Positions 34,750-43,564 of a stretch of DNA of 64,000 nucleotides are shown here, piece by piece. Source of the stretch: an uncultured delta proteobacterium. Lineage in GTDB: Bacteria > Desulfobacterota > Desulfovibrionia > Desulfovibrionales > Desulfovibrionaceae. The stretch's first letter is position 1. Every line of letters starts with the position of its first letter. The notes below the pieces were generated by a model, which was not told where the DNA came from, did no database searches, and saw only the letters and a list, made by a program, of their open reading frames with translations. The stretch covers positions 993,272 to 1,057,271 of the forward strand of contig LT599018.1 in the NCBI GenBank assembly GCA_900079685.1, given 5' to 3'. A program made the position numbers and the translations under genes.

Positions 34750-36048
34750 ATGGTGTCAGACAATTGCATAACGCTCATCGGGACGGGCATGGACCACAAC
34801 CTGCCCGGCCTTGCCGCGCACCCCGGCCTTGCCGGAGCTGATATCGTCATCGGCTCCAAACCCGTTCTTGAGGCTCTCGGCACCGTTCCGGCCCGGAAAA
34901 TCACCGTCAGAACGCCGGTGGCGGATTTGCTCGACGAGGCCGCCGCCCTCCTGGAACAGGGGAAACGCATAGCCGTCCTGGCCAACGGGGACCCGCTGTT
35001 CCACAGTATCGGCGTCTCGTTCATGGAGCGGTTCGGCGCGGACGCGTGCCGCGTGTATCCGGCCCTCAGTTCGCTGCAGACGGCGGCGGCGGCATTGCGC
35101 ATTCCCTGGCACGATATCGTCACGGTATCCGCGCACGGCCGGACAGGCTTCCTGCCGCTCGCCCATGCCGCCATGCGCGGCGCGCCCGTCTGCCTTTTAA
35201 CAGATAGTATCAATACTCCCGGCAAGGCCGCGCACTTTTTGCTCACGCGCGGCCTGACCGGCTTTACCGCGCGCGTGGCGGCAAAACTCGGGAGCGAGGA
35301 CGTTTTTCTCTGGCAAGGAGAGCTCACAAAAGCCGCCGGACACACGTTCCCGGACCCCGCCGTGATATTTTTTCTGCCGGACCCGGCCCTTCCCGCGCCA
35401 AGGCCCCTGTGCCCCGGCCAGCCGGAAGCGGCTTTCGCCCGCGAAGGCGCCCTCATCACCAAATGGCCGGTTCGCGCCGCCGCCCTCGCGGCCCTCAGGA
35501 TCGAGCCGCGCCACGTCGTCTGGGACCTCGGCGCCGGGTCCGGGTCCGTTTCCATCGAGGCGGCCGCGCTCGCGCATTGCGGCCATGTTGTCGCGGTAGA
35601 GCGCGAAGAAACGCGCGCCCGCCATATAGAGGAAAACCGGCGGCGGTTCGGCGCGGCGAACCTTGATATTCTGCACGCGGCCATGCCCGGCTGCCTGGAG
35701 GAGGGCTATGCCGTGCCGCGCACATCCGTCACGGACGGTTCCCTCCAATGCGGGAACGCCCTGCCCGGACCCGACCGGATATTCCTCGGCGGGGGGCTCG
35801 GCGGCGGCGCGGAAGAAGCCGCGCGCATCATCCGCCTTGCCTGGCGCCGCCTCCTTCCCGGCGGGCGGCTGGTGGCATCCTGCGTGCTCCTGGAAGACCT
35901 GGCTCTCGCCCGGGCCGCCATGAGCGAATTGGACGGCGCGGCCGACGTCACGCTCGTCCAGGCGGCGACAGCCGCCCCCCTCGGGAGCGGCACGCACCTG
36001 CGGGGGATAAACCCGGTTTTTCTTATAGCCGCGCAAAAAAGCGAATGA
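34750..36048 (+). CDS. cbiET: precorrin-6Y C5,15-methyltransferase (decarboxylating), CbiE-CbiT fusion
   Basis: A 432-residue bifunctional protein of the CobL layout. The N-terminal half (about 1-215) is a CbiE-type tetrapyrrole methylase with ITLIGTGMDHNLPG and VLANGDPLFHSIG. The C-terminal half (about 235-432) is CbiT, with the methyl-donor loop WDLGAGSGSVSIEAA and VAVEREETRARHI. Together they methylate C5 and C15 and remove the acetate side chain. CAGGGG precedes the ATG. It follows cbiD after 76 bases that show nothing else. Confidence 0.93.
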   Translation: MVSDNCITLIGTGMDHNLPGLAAHPGLAGADIVIGSKPVLEALGTVPARKITVRTPVADLLDEAAALLEQGKRIAVLANGDPLFHSIGVSFMERFGADACRVYPALSSLQTAAAALRIPWHDIVTVSAHGRTGFLPLAHAAMRGAPVCLLTDSINTPGKAAHFLLTRGLTGFTARVAAKLGSEDVFLWQGELTKAAGHTFPDPAVIFFLPDPALPAPRPLCPGQPEAAFAREGALITKWPVRAAALAALRIEPRHVVWDLGAGSGSVSIEAAALAHCGHVVAVEREETRARHIEENRRRFGAANLDILHAAMPGCLEEGYAVPRTSVTDGSLQCGNALPGPDRIFLGGGLGGGAEEAARIIRLAWRRLLPGGRLVASCVLLEDLALARAAMSELDGAADVTLVQAATAAPLGSGTHLRGINPVFLIAAQKSE

Positions 36049-36184
36049 TACCCGTACGTCAGGCCCAACTACTTTCCAAAACGTCCCGGAAGGGGTATAG
36101 AGCGGTTTCCGGGAAATACTCACCGGCGCGCCCGCTCCGCGAGGCGACAGCACATGCGTCCTACTGGCTTGGAGATACCGGTTC

Positions 36185-39100
36185 ATGAATCAGAGCCCTT
36201 TGCATTTTGACAAGGAGGATTACGACCTCCTTGAAATGGTCAACGACATCCTGACGCGGGAGCAGAAACGCTCCCGCGACGAGCAGTTGTTCGCCCCGGA
36301 GCTGCACCCGCACGGCATCAAGGAAATGGCCGTCGCCCGCGAAATCCTGGTGGCCTATTCCGTCATAAACCTTTTGGACTCCCTGGAAGCCGGGGAGGCC
36401 TCGGACCGCATTCTCGCCCTGCGTTCGCTCCACGACGAGGTGCTGTACACGGCCGCGTCTTCCTTCCGTTACAACACGGGCCGCGTTCTTATCCAGATTA
36501 TGAAGGATCTCGTCCGCGCCCACGGCGACGAAGACCGCCAGCTTATGCTGGCGCGCGATTTCCGCGCGGCGTCCACCGGGAAACGCCGCATCATCCGCGC
36601 CATGCTGAAACGGTACCACCTCCTCGAAATGCCCGAGGACTGGGACCAGCTGACCTTTGACAACCACGTCCACGACGCCAACACCAAGGGCCGCAAAACG
36701 CCGACCCACCTCATCATGGACGCCTGGATCAAGGGGCTCAAGCAGCTCACGGTCATCCACTACAACTTCGTCGAGCCGCGCGCCGTGCAGGAGCTGATGC
36801 AGGCGGCGGAAATCATGGGCATCGACGTCCGCATCGGGGTCGAGTTCAAGGCCCGGTTCCGGGGGCGGTACATCGATTTCATCTGGGAGCCCATCGGCCT
36901 TGACGGCGCAAAGGGCATGACGGAATTCCTTGAGGAAGACGCCATGCGCCAACTCATGCACGACGGCCGGAGCGCCTCCGCGTTCATGGCCCAATACGTC
37001 TTCAGCATGCTGGAGCGGTACAACGCCGTGCACCGCGAAGACCTTGCCGCCCTCTTCGGCATCGGGCTGCCCGTTATTTCCCTCAACGAATTCCTGGCGT
37101 TTGTCGCGGCCGGGCAGCCGTCTCTCGAGCATCTGGCGGAGCTTATTTACAAGCAGATGTTCCCGTTGATGCATGAAAACCTGCCGCGCCTGCGCGAACA
37201 ATACGCCAACGCCGCCACGGAGGAAGAAAGAGCGTTTATCAAGGCCCTGGTCAAACTCATGCGGGATCTGCACCCCGAGCTCATCATGGAGTCGTACTTC
37301 ACGCCCGCGAAAAATCCCGATTTGCTCAACCCGGAAGTGCCGAGCGATGTGCCGGAGACGCCGGAGTTTCTCAAGACGACCGCCCAGGAGCTTGTCGCGC
37401 GGCTGAACGCGGTGCGCCCCATGAGCCGGATCATCCTTACCCTTTCCGGCCTGCGTACCGAGGACGCCCTTGAACTGCTCTACACCTGCGAAGGGCGTAT
37501 CACCCATCTGGAGCTTTTCAACCTCAAGGATTTCGTCACGGGCAAAATGCCCCATTACAAGCCCATCACCGAGCTGATGTACGCCATCAACCAGGGCAGC
37601 GCTTTTGTCCTCAAACGCATGATACGCGGCATTATCCGCGACTATTCCGAGTTCACCGGCCATGCGGGCGGCGAACGCCGCGAACTCCTGACGAAAATCC
37701 TGCGCAATATCCCCCGGCTGCAATCCTTTTACAAGAAAGCCCCCTTAAAGACCCGCGTGGGCAGCGATTCCACGAGCCGGTCCTACCGGCTGCACGGCAT
37801 GGGGTTCGCCTTTATCGCGTCCCTTCCCAAACCCTCGCAGAAGAGCATCCGCGACCCCAAGGACTTCCTGCGCGAAGTCATCCCGCTCCGCACGGAGATC
37901 GACTCCGTGTACACCTATTCCGAGCCGGCCCAGCGGGGCGTTTCGACCTTCAAGCAGATGGCGGGCAAATTCCTGCGCAAAATCCCGGGATTTTCCCTTT
38001 TCGGCTGCAACAAAAAGCACAGCTGGGTGCCGCGCACCTCCACCACGCGGCACGCGGAAAGCAAGGACGCCAGCATCGCCACCCTCGGCGGGTTCCAGCG
38101 GGAAATGCCCGACGTGATCCACCTGGAAACCAGGGAGGGAACCAAGCCGAAACTGAACAGCTCCTATCTGAACACAAAAATTTCAAACTCGCTCAAGGTT
38201 CTGGTAGGATTTTCCCTGACGCTGGCCGTTTTTTCCTTCACCCAGCAGTGGTGGGTCCTGGCCTGGTTCGGCGCGCCGATCTGGTTCGCCATCACGGGGC
38301 TGCGGAACATTGTGCAATCCGTCCTCGGCGGCGGCGGCCTCAGGCGGACGCCCCTCCTGCGCTGGAACGACTATGTGAGCTGGTCGCGGATCTGCGATTC
38401 CCTTCTCTATACGGGCATCTCCGTTCCCCTGCTCGAACTTGTTCTGCGCTGGGGCGTTCTCGGCCAGGTTTTCGGCATCACCGCCGTGACCAACCCGGTT
38501 CTGTTCTACACCATCATCTCGGCGGCCAACGGGATGTATATAGCCTCGCACAACTTATACAGAGGGCTGCCCAGGGAAGCCATTGTCGGCAACCTGTTCC
38601 GGAGCGTTCTCGCCATTCCCCTGGCGCTGGTCTACAACACCGTCCTCATAACCCTGGTGACGGTTTTCGACGTCAGCGGCGGCCTTGAGCTGCTTATCGC
38701 GGGTTCCGCCATCGTGTCCAAGGCTGCGTCGGACACCGTGGCCGGGGTTATCGAAGGGATAGGCGACCAGAACACCAACCTGAGAACGCGCAACTGGGAT
38801 TATACGTATAAGCTCAGCCAGCTGTTTTCCTGTCTCGCCCGCCTGGAGGTTCTGCTGCCCGAGGAAGACGTGCTGGACCTTCTGCGCAAGGACAAGGACC
38901 GGCAGCCCCTTATGGCCGTTGAAATATACCTTCTCCAGGACGCTATCATCATCCACTCCCTGGATCTCATGTATTTCTGGATGTACCAGCCCAGAGCCCG
39001 GACTCTGCTGACCCGCCTGTTCCGCGAAATGACCGTTGAGGAACGCACCACTTTCGTGCTGTCCCAGGCCATTTTGGTCAGGACGAAGGAGATCAGCCGC

Positions 39101-39223
39101 ATGTTCGTGGACGGCATATTGGGCAATAACTTTTCAAAGCCGCTGGCTTTTTTCCTCGACAGCCACGCCCAGTACCTCGCGGACATATCGCAGGCTTCCG
39201 GGGTGCGGATTCCGGAGAAATGA
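36185..39223 (+). CDS. large protein with PHP-like motif and C-terminal membrane domain, function unknown
   Basis: A 1012-residue protein. The N-terminal 650 residues are soluble; within them D159-N-H161-V-H163, then KGLKQLTVIHYN (about 188-199) and GIDVRIGVEFKARF (about 214-227) resemble metal motifs I-III of the PHP phosphoesterase superfamily. Residues 665-865 contain about five or six hydrophobic segments, including VLVGFSLTLAVFSFT and SVPLLELVLRWGVLG. A soluble helical tail of about 145 residues follows. GGAG precedes the ATG. It stands between cbiET and an M20 amidohydrolase with no operon partner evident. I do not know a characterised homologue; the PHP assignment is by motif only. Confidence 0.7.
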   Translation: MNQSPLHFDKEDYDLLEMVNDILTREQKRSRDEQLFAPELHPHGIKEMAVAREILVAYSVINLLDSLEAGEASDRILALRSLHDEVLYTAASSFRYNTGRVLIQIMKDLVRAHGDEDRQLMLARDFRAASTGKRRIIRAMLKRYHLLEMPEDWDQLTFDNHVHDANTKGRKTPTHLIMDAWIKGLKQLTVIHYNFVEPRAVQELMQAAEIMGIDVRIGVEFKARFRGRYIDFIWEPIGLDGAKGMTEFLEEDAMRQLMHDGRSASAFMAQYVFSMLERYNAVHREDLAALFGIGLPVISLNEFLAFVAAGQPSLEHLAELIYKQMFPLMHENLPRLREQYANAATEEERAFIKALVKLMRDLHPELIMESYFTPAKNPDLLNPEVPSDVPETPEFLKTTAQELVARLNAVRPMSRIILTLSGLRTEDALELLYTCEGRITHLELFNLKDFVTGKMPHYKPITELMYAINQGSAFVLKRMIRGIIRDYSEFTGHAGGERRELLTKILRNIPRLQSFYKKAPLKTRVGSDSTSRSYRLHGMGFAFIASLPKPSQKSIRDPKDFLREVIPLRTEIDSVYTYSEPAQRGVSTFKQMAGKFLRKIPGFSLFGCNKKHSWVPRTSTTRHAESKDASIATLGGFQREMPDVIHLETREGTKPKLNSSYLNTKISNSLKVLVGFSLTLAVFSFTQQWWVLAWFGAPIWFAITGLRNIVQSVLGGGGLRRTPLLRWNDYVSWSRICDSLLYTGISVPLLELVLRWGVLGQVFGITAVTNPVLFYTIISAANGMYIASHNLYRGLPREAIVGNLFRSVLAIPLALVYNTVLITLVTVFDVSGGLELLIAGSAIVSKAASDTVAGVIEGIGDQNTNLRTRNWDYTYKLSQLFSCLARLEVLLPEEDVLDLLRKDKDRQPLMAVEIYLLQDAIIIHSLDLMYFWMYQPRARTLLTRLFREMTVEERTTFVLSQAILVRTKEISRMFVDGILGNNFSKPLAFFLDSHAQYLADISQASGVRIPEK

Positions 39224-39250
39224 CGCCAGTTCGAACCCAAGGGGACTACC

Positions 39251-40477
39251 ATGGACGAACAATGGGTTGAAAGCGTCATTGCGCATCTTGCCGCCATCGG
39301 CAGGACCGAACAGAACGGCTCGAACCGTCTGGCCTTCTCCGAGGCGGACATGGAGGCCCGCGCGTACTTCAAGGGGCTGATGGCCGAAGCGGGCCTCACT
39401 GTCCGCGAGGACGCCTTCGGCAACATCATCGGCCGGATGGAAGGCACGGACCCCACCCTCCCCGCCGTCGCCACCGGCTCGCATATCGATACCGTGCCCA
39501 ACGGCGGGCATTTTGACGGCGTTGCCGGGTGCGTGGCCTCCCTTCTCGCCGTCAAGCGCATCCGCGAGCGCGGCCCGGTCCGCCACCCCTTGGAACTCAT
39601 CGTGTTCCAGATGGAGGAATCCGGCCGTTTCTCGCAGGCCTGTTTCGGCAGCAAAGCCATGGTCGGGAAGGCCGATATCGAGGCCGGCAGGCGGGCCACG
39701 GATAAATCCGGCATGACGTTGCCCGAGGCCATGGCCGCCCACGGCTACGATTACGCCAAACTGGCCGAGGCCAAACGCGGCAAAAACGAAATCGCCTGCT
39801 TCCTTGAATTGCATATCGAGCAAAGCCCCACCCTGGAAGAAAAAAACCTTCCCGTGGGGATCGTCACGGCCATTGCCGCGCCGTTGCGCACTCATGTGAT
39901 CATTGAGGGCAAGGCCAGCCATTCCGGCGGCACGGCCATGAACAACCGGCGCGACGCGCTGGTCAGCGCGGCGGAAATGATCCTGGCCGTCCGGAAGGTG
40001 GGCAACGCCTTTGCCCGCCGGGAAATCGTGGCGACCGTGGGCAATGTGACGGTATCCCCCGGCGCCATGAACGTCGTGCCGGGCAAGGCGGAACTGTGGA
40101 TCGACCTGCGCGGCACGAACAGGGCGGTCATGGACCAGGCCCAGGAAGCTCTGCGGAAAGCGGCCGAAGCCATCGAGGCGGCCTACGAAACCCCCGTCAC
40201 CTTCACCCGCGTCAGCGAGGACGTCCCGGTTATCATGACCCCGAAAATCATCGCGCTCCTGACCGAGGTCGCCCGCGACCTGGATATCCCCTGCATGCCC
40301 ATCGTCAGCGGCGCGGGGCACGATACCGCCAATATGGCCGGCATCGCGGACGTGGGCATGATTTTCATCCGCTGTAAAGACGGTCTCAGCCATAATCCCG
40401 GAGAGTTCGCCGCCATCGGCGACATCATGGCCGGGACCGAAGTGCTGGCGGAAGCTTTGCTCCGCCTGGCCGTGTAA
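39251..40477 (+). CDS. M20-family N-carbamoyl-amino-acid/allantoate amidohydrolase
   Basis: A 408-residue zinc or manganese amidohydrolase of the HyuC/AllC type, which removes ureido groups from carbamoyl-amino acids or allantoate-like compounds. Metal ligands are in GSHIDTVPNGGHFDGVAG, MEESGRFS, LELHIEQSPTLE and the C-terminal LSHNPGEFA. Most relatives read MEEGSRF here, so MEESGRF is a small variation next to the catalytic glutamate. AAGGGG precedes the ATG. It starts 27 bases after the large membrane protein. Specificity unknown. Confidence 0.88.
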   Translation: MDEQWVESVIAHLAAIGRTEQNGSNRLAFSEADMEARAYFKGLMAEAGLTVREDAFGNIIGRMEGTDPTLPAVATGSHIDTVPNGGHFDGVAGCVASLLAVKRIRERGPVRHPLELIVFQMEESGRFSQACFGSKAMVGKADIEAGRRATDKSGMTLPEAMAAHGYDYAKLAEAKRGKNEIACFLELHIEQSPTLEEKNLPVGIVTAIAAPLRTHVIIEGKASHSGGTAMNNRRDALVSAAEMILAVRKVGNAFARREIVATVGNVTVSPGAMNVVPGKAELWIDLRGTNRAVMDQAQEALRKAAEAIEAAYETPVTFTRVSEDVPVIMTPKIIALLTEVARDLDIPCMPIVSGAGHDTANMAGIADVGMIFIRCKDGLSHNPGEFAAIGDIMAGTEVLAEALLRLAV

Positions 40478-40550
40478 ACCGCGCGGCGGCGCTCCGCCAC
40501 GGAAAAAACGCAATACCCCGCGCCGGGCGCGGGCATTGCCCGGAAACGGT

Positions 40551-41561
40551 ATGCAACACATTTCCGCCATCTGGGTCGGCAATCCCTTTTTCCAGTCAGC
40601 CCTGGCCGACCGGGGCTGGCGCGTGCACTGGATAAACCCGCCAGCCGGCAGCGTTCTCGGCTGGGACGACCTCACGCAAAGCGCCGGATTTGCGCCGGAT
40701 ATCGTGATCGTCGGGGACAAAAGCCTGCCCCCCTTCGTCATAGGTATGGAAAAATTTCCCTGCCTGACAACGTTCTACGCGGTGGATTCGCACATCCATT
40801 CATGGTTTCCCCTGTACGCGCAGGGGTTTGACTCCTGCCTCGTCAGCCTGAAGGACCACCTTCCCCTGTTTACCGGGATGCGAGTCCCCAAAGATATGGT
40901 CTGGTGGTCCCCGCCCTATGCCAAACCCGACGACGTACCGCGCCCGCTGGACCCGGAAAAACCGCTCTGGGACGTCCTGTTCGTCGGCACTGCGGACCCG
41001 GCCGTAAACCCGGACCGCTGCGCCTTCCTGGAGGCCGTTGCCGCCCGCGTGCCCGGCCTGCACGTGCAATCGGGAAAATACCGGGAGTTGTTCCCCCAGG
41101 CGAAAATCGTCCTCAACCACGCCGCGGCGAACGATCTCAATTTCCGCGTTTTCGAGGCCCTGGGCTGCGGCGCCTGCCTTGTCACGCCCTATGTCCGCCA
41201 CGGCCTGGAGGATCTTTTCCAGAACGGCAGGGATCTTTTCATTTTTGACCAGAACGACGTCGAAACCCTGGCAAAACTGTGCCGCGTTCTCCTCACTTCC
41301 CCCGCGCGGCGGGAAAAGGCGGCAGCCTCGGGCCATGCGGCGGTTCTCGCCGGGCATTACATGCGCCACCGGGCCGAGGCGTTCGCCGCGCGCATCGAAG
41401 GGCTTTTCGCCGCGGGCAGAGCCGGGGAGATCGTCGCCGCCCGCAGGGCGAACGCCGGGCAAGTTCTGTCCGCCTGGCTGCGCCTGATTTACCTGCATCA
41501 CGCCGAGACCGCGAACGATACCCGCCTCGGCGCGGCGTATCTCAAGGCCGCAAAAAGGTAG
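40551..41561 (+). CDS. CgeB-like glycosyltransferase
   Basis: A 336-residue protein of the CgeB/spore-maturation-like GT-B group. The N-terminal domain has PDIVIVGDKSLPPF and TTFYAVDSHIHSWFP. The C-terminal domain includes WDVLFVGTADPAVNP, KIVLNHAAANDLNFRVFEALGCGACLVT and the typical tail with NGRDLFIF. In Desulfovibrio such genes often sit near flagellar or surface glycan genes; here it precedes gmhA. The ATG at 40551 follows GGAAACGGT. Acceptor unknown. Confidence 0.8.
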   Translation: MQHISAIWVGNPFFQSALADRGWRVHWINPPAGSVLGWDDLTQSAGFAPDIVIVGDKSLPPFVIGMEKFPCLTTFYAVDSHIHSWFPLYAQGFDSCLVSLKDHLPLFTGMRVPKDMVWWSPPYAKPDDVPRPLDPEKPLWDVLFVGTADPAVNPDRCAFLEAVAARVPGLHVQSGKYRELFPQAKIVLNHAAANDLNFRVFEALGCGACLVTPYVRHGLEDLFQNGRDLFIFDQNDVETLAKLCRVLLTSPARREKAAASGHAAVLAGHYMRHRAEAFAARIEGLFAAGRAGEIVAARRANAGQVLSAWLRLIYLHHAETANDTRLGAAYLKAAKR

Positions 41562-41643
41562 CCGGACAGTTTGTCATCCGGAACGCTTTGCTGTATATGC
41601 GCCCTTTGAAACACAACGATGAACCCTTCATGCGGGAACGACC

Positions 41644-42276
41644 ATGACTGAAGAAGCAAAACACCGCGTCCTCGAGCATGCGGCAGCCGGAACGCGCCTC
41701 CGGGAACAATTTTTCGCGGAAAACGCCGATCTGGTAGTGGATGCCGCCCGCGCCCTTGCCGTCTGTCTGGCGAGAGGCGGGAAAATTCTCTTCTGCGGCA
41801 ACGGCGGCAGTGCGGCTGACGCCCAGCACCTCGCGGCTGAATTCGTCAACCGCTTTGAAATAGACCGCCCGCCGCTCGCGGCCATAGCGCTTACCACGGA
41901 TACCTCCATCCTGACGGCGGTCGGCAACGATTTTGACTTCAACCAGGTTTTTGCCAAGCAGGTGCAGGCGCTCGGCGCGCCGGAAGACGTGCTGGTGGGG
42001 ATCTCCACCTCCGGCAACAGCGAGAACGTCGTCCGGGCGTTCAAGGCCGCGCGGGAAAACTCTCTCGTGACCATGGCCTTCACCGGCAGGGACGGCGGCA
42101 AGCTGGCGGAACTTTCGGACGTCCTCATCAACGTGCCGGTGCAATCCACGGCCCTTATCCAGGAAATCCACATTACGGTCGGCCATTTACTTTGCCGTCT
42201 TGTTGATTATTTTCTTTTTCAGAACGCCGTCGCCCTTGCGCCGTATCTTGACGGCGAAGGCCCCGGCAACGATTAA
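41644..42276 (+). CDS. gmhA: phosphoheptose isomerase
   Basis: A 210-residue SIS-domain isomerase converting sedoheptulose-7-phosphate to heptose-7-phosphate for lipopolysaccharide. Signatures are FCGNGGSAADAQHLAAEFVNRF, GISTSGNSENVVRAF and the C-terminal LIQEIHITVGHLLC with the catalytic histidine. DiaA-type proteins look similar, but the presence of gmhB in the window favours the heptose role. It begins a tight plus-strand run with the zinc ribbon gene and hemC. Confidence 0.93.
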   Translation: MTEEAKHRVLEHAAAGTRLREQFFAENADLVVDAARALAVCLARGGKILFCGNGGSAADAQHLAAEFVNRFEIDRPPLAAIALTTDTSILTAVGNDFDFNQVFAKQVQALGAPEDVLVGISTSGNSENVVRAFKAARENSLVTMAFTGRDGGKLAELSDVLINVPVQSTALIQEIHITVGHLLCRLVDYFLFQNAVALAPYLDGEGPGND

Positions 42277-42294
42277 CCGCCCCTGAGGTTTGCC

Positions 42295-42540
42295 ATGCCC
42301 ATTTACGAATACCGCTGCACAAAGTGCGGCAACGACTTTGAGGAAATCCTCGGCGCCGGCGACCCGGCCCCGGCCTGTCCCTCGTGCCATTCGGCCAAGA
42401 CGGAAAAGCTCCTGTCCAAGGCGAGCTTCCGTACCGGTTCCGGCGCCTGCTGCGAAAGCGGCGGCTGCGAAACTGGCGCGGCCCGCGCGTCATCCGGCTG
42501 CGCCGGGTGTTCCGGCGGTTCCTGCGCGACCTGCCACTGA
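42295..42540 (+). CDS. FmdB-type zinc ribbon protein
   Basis: An 81-residue protein. The N-terminal 40 residues are a zinc ribbon of the putative regulatory (FmdB) family, with C8-x2-C11 and a second CPSC pair near residue 28. The tail is Cys/Gly-rich ([24 protein letters not shown]), giving many further potential metal ligands. Its stop codon TGA overlaps the hemC start in TGATG, so the two are translationally coupled. Function of the family is poorly known; it may act in metal handling or as an accessory to tetrapyrrole synthesis. Confidence 0.85.
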   Translation: MPIYEYRCTKCGNDFEEILGAGDPAPACPSCHSAKTEKLLSKASFRTGSGACCESGGCETGAARASSGCAGCSGGSCATCH

Positions 42541-43514
42541 TGCGCGATCATCCTGATACGCCGTCAACGCGCGGCCTCGTCATCGCCACGCGGGGCAGCA
42601 AACTCGCCCTGTGGCAGGCCGAGCACGTCAAAGCCCTCATTCTCGCCGCCCGCCCCGAGGTTCCGGCGGTCTCCCTGCTCGTCCTGAAAACGAAGGGCGA
42701 CAAGATCCTCGACGTTCCGCTGGCCAAGGTCGGGGGCAAGGGACTCTTCGTCAAGGAAATCGAGGAAGCCCTGCTCGACGGCAGGGCCGACCTTGCCGTG
42801 CATTCCATGAAGGACATGCCCATGGAACTGCCGCCGGAACTGACGCTCGGCGCCATCATGGAGCGGGAGGACCCCCGCGACATATTCCTGTCCGTACGGC
42901 ATGCTTCGCTTGACGCGCTCCCCAAGGGCGCGCGCGTGGGGACGAGCAGTTTGCGGCGCGCGGCCCAGCTTCTTGCGCTGCGCCCGGACCTGGAAATCAT
43001 CCCCCTGCGGGGCAACGTGGATACCCGCCTCGCCAAGTTGACCGCCGGAGAATTTGACGCCATCATTATGGCGGCCGCCGGGATGAAACGGTTGGGCCTT
43101 GCCGCCCCTCACATGGAGGAGCTGCCGGAAACGGTTCTGCTCCCCGCCGCGGGGCAGGGAGCGCTCGGCGTGGAATACCGCAAGGACAGGCGGGATCTGG
43201 CCGAAGCCCTCGCCTTTCTGGACCACGAAAAAACGCATGCTTGCGTCATGGCCGAACGCGGCTACCTGGCCGGGCTTGACGGCGGGTGCCAGGCCCCCAT
43301 GGCGGCCCATGCCGTTATCAGGGGCGGGACGCTGACCCTTGAAACGTTGTTGTGCGACCTTACCGGGAAACGGATGTTCCGCGAAACAGCGGAACTGGAC
43401 GCCTCCCTCGGCGGTGACGCCGCGTACCGCGCAGGCCGCAAACTGGCGGAAACCGTGAAGCGGTCCGGCGGAGAAAGCCTGCTGGCGGAAATTTTTGCGG
43501 CGACGAACGCCTGA
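42540..43514 (+). CDS. hemC: porphobilinogen deaminase (hydroxymethylbilane synthase)
   Basis: A 324-residue enzyme joining four porphobilinogen units into the linear tetrapyrrole. Landmarks are [52 protein letters not shown] and the cysteine that holds the dipyrromethane cofactor in [10 protein letters not shown]. Length is normal. The start overlaps the zinc ribbon gene stop. It supplies heme and cobalamin synthesis, matching the cbi and ccm genes in the window. Confidence 0.96.
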   Translation: MRDHPDTPSTRGLVIATRGSKLALWQAEHVKALILAARPEVPAVSLLVLKTKGDKILDVPLAKVGGKGLFVKEIEEALLDGRADLAVHSMKDMPMELPPELTLGAIMEREDPRDIFLSVRHASLDALPKGARVGTSSLRRAAQLLALRPDLEIIPLRGNVDTRLAKLTAGEFDAIIMAAAGMKRLGLAAPHMEELPETVLLPAAGQGALGVEYRKDRRDLAEALAFLDHEKTHACVMAERGYLAGLDGGCQAPMAAHAVIRGGTLTLETLLCDLTGKRMFRETAELDASLGGDAAYRAGRKLAETVKRSGGESLLAEIFAATNA

Positions 43515-43564
43515 ACGGCTCCTGGCGGAAACCATATACGCCCCTATACGGGATAGACACCAAT

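Noticed and set aside
36161-37723. A 520-codon frame antisense to the large PHP-like/membrane protein gene
   Set aside because: The plus-strand gene has a ribosome site, clear motifs and membrane segments; the antisense product has biased composition and no family match.
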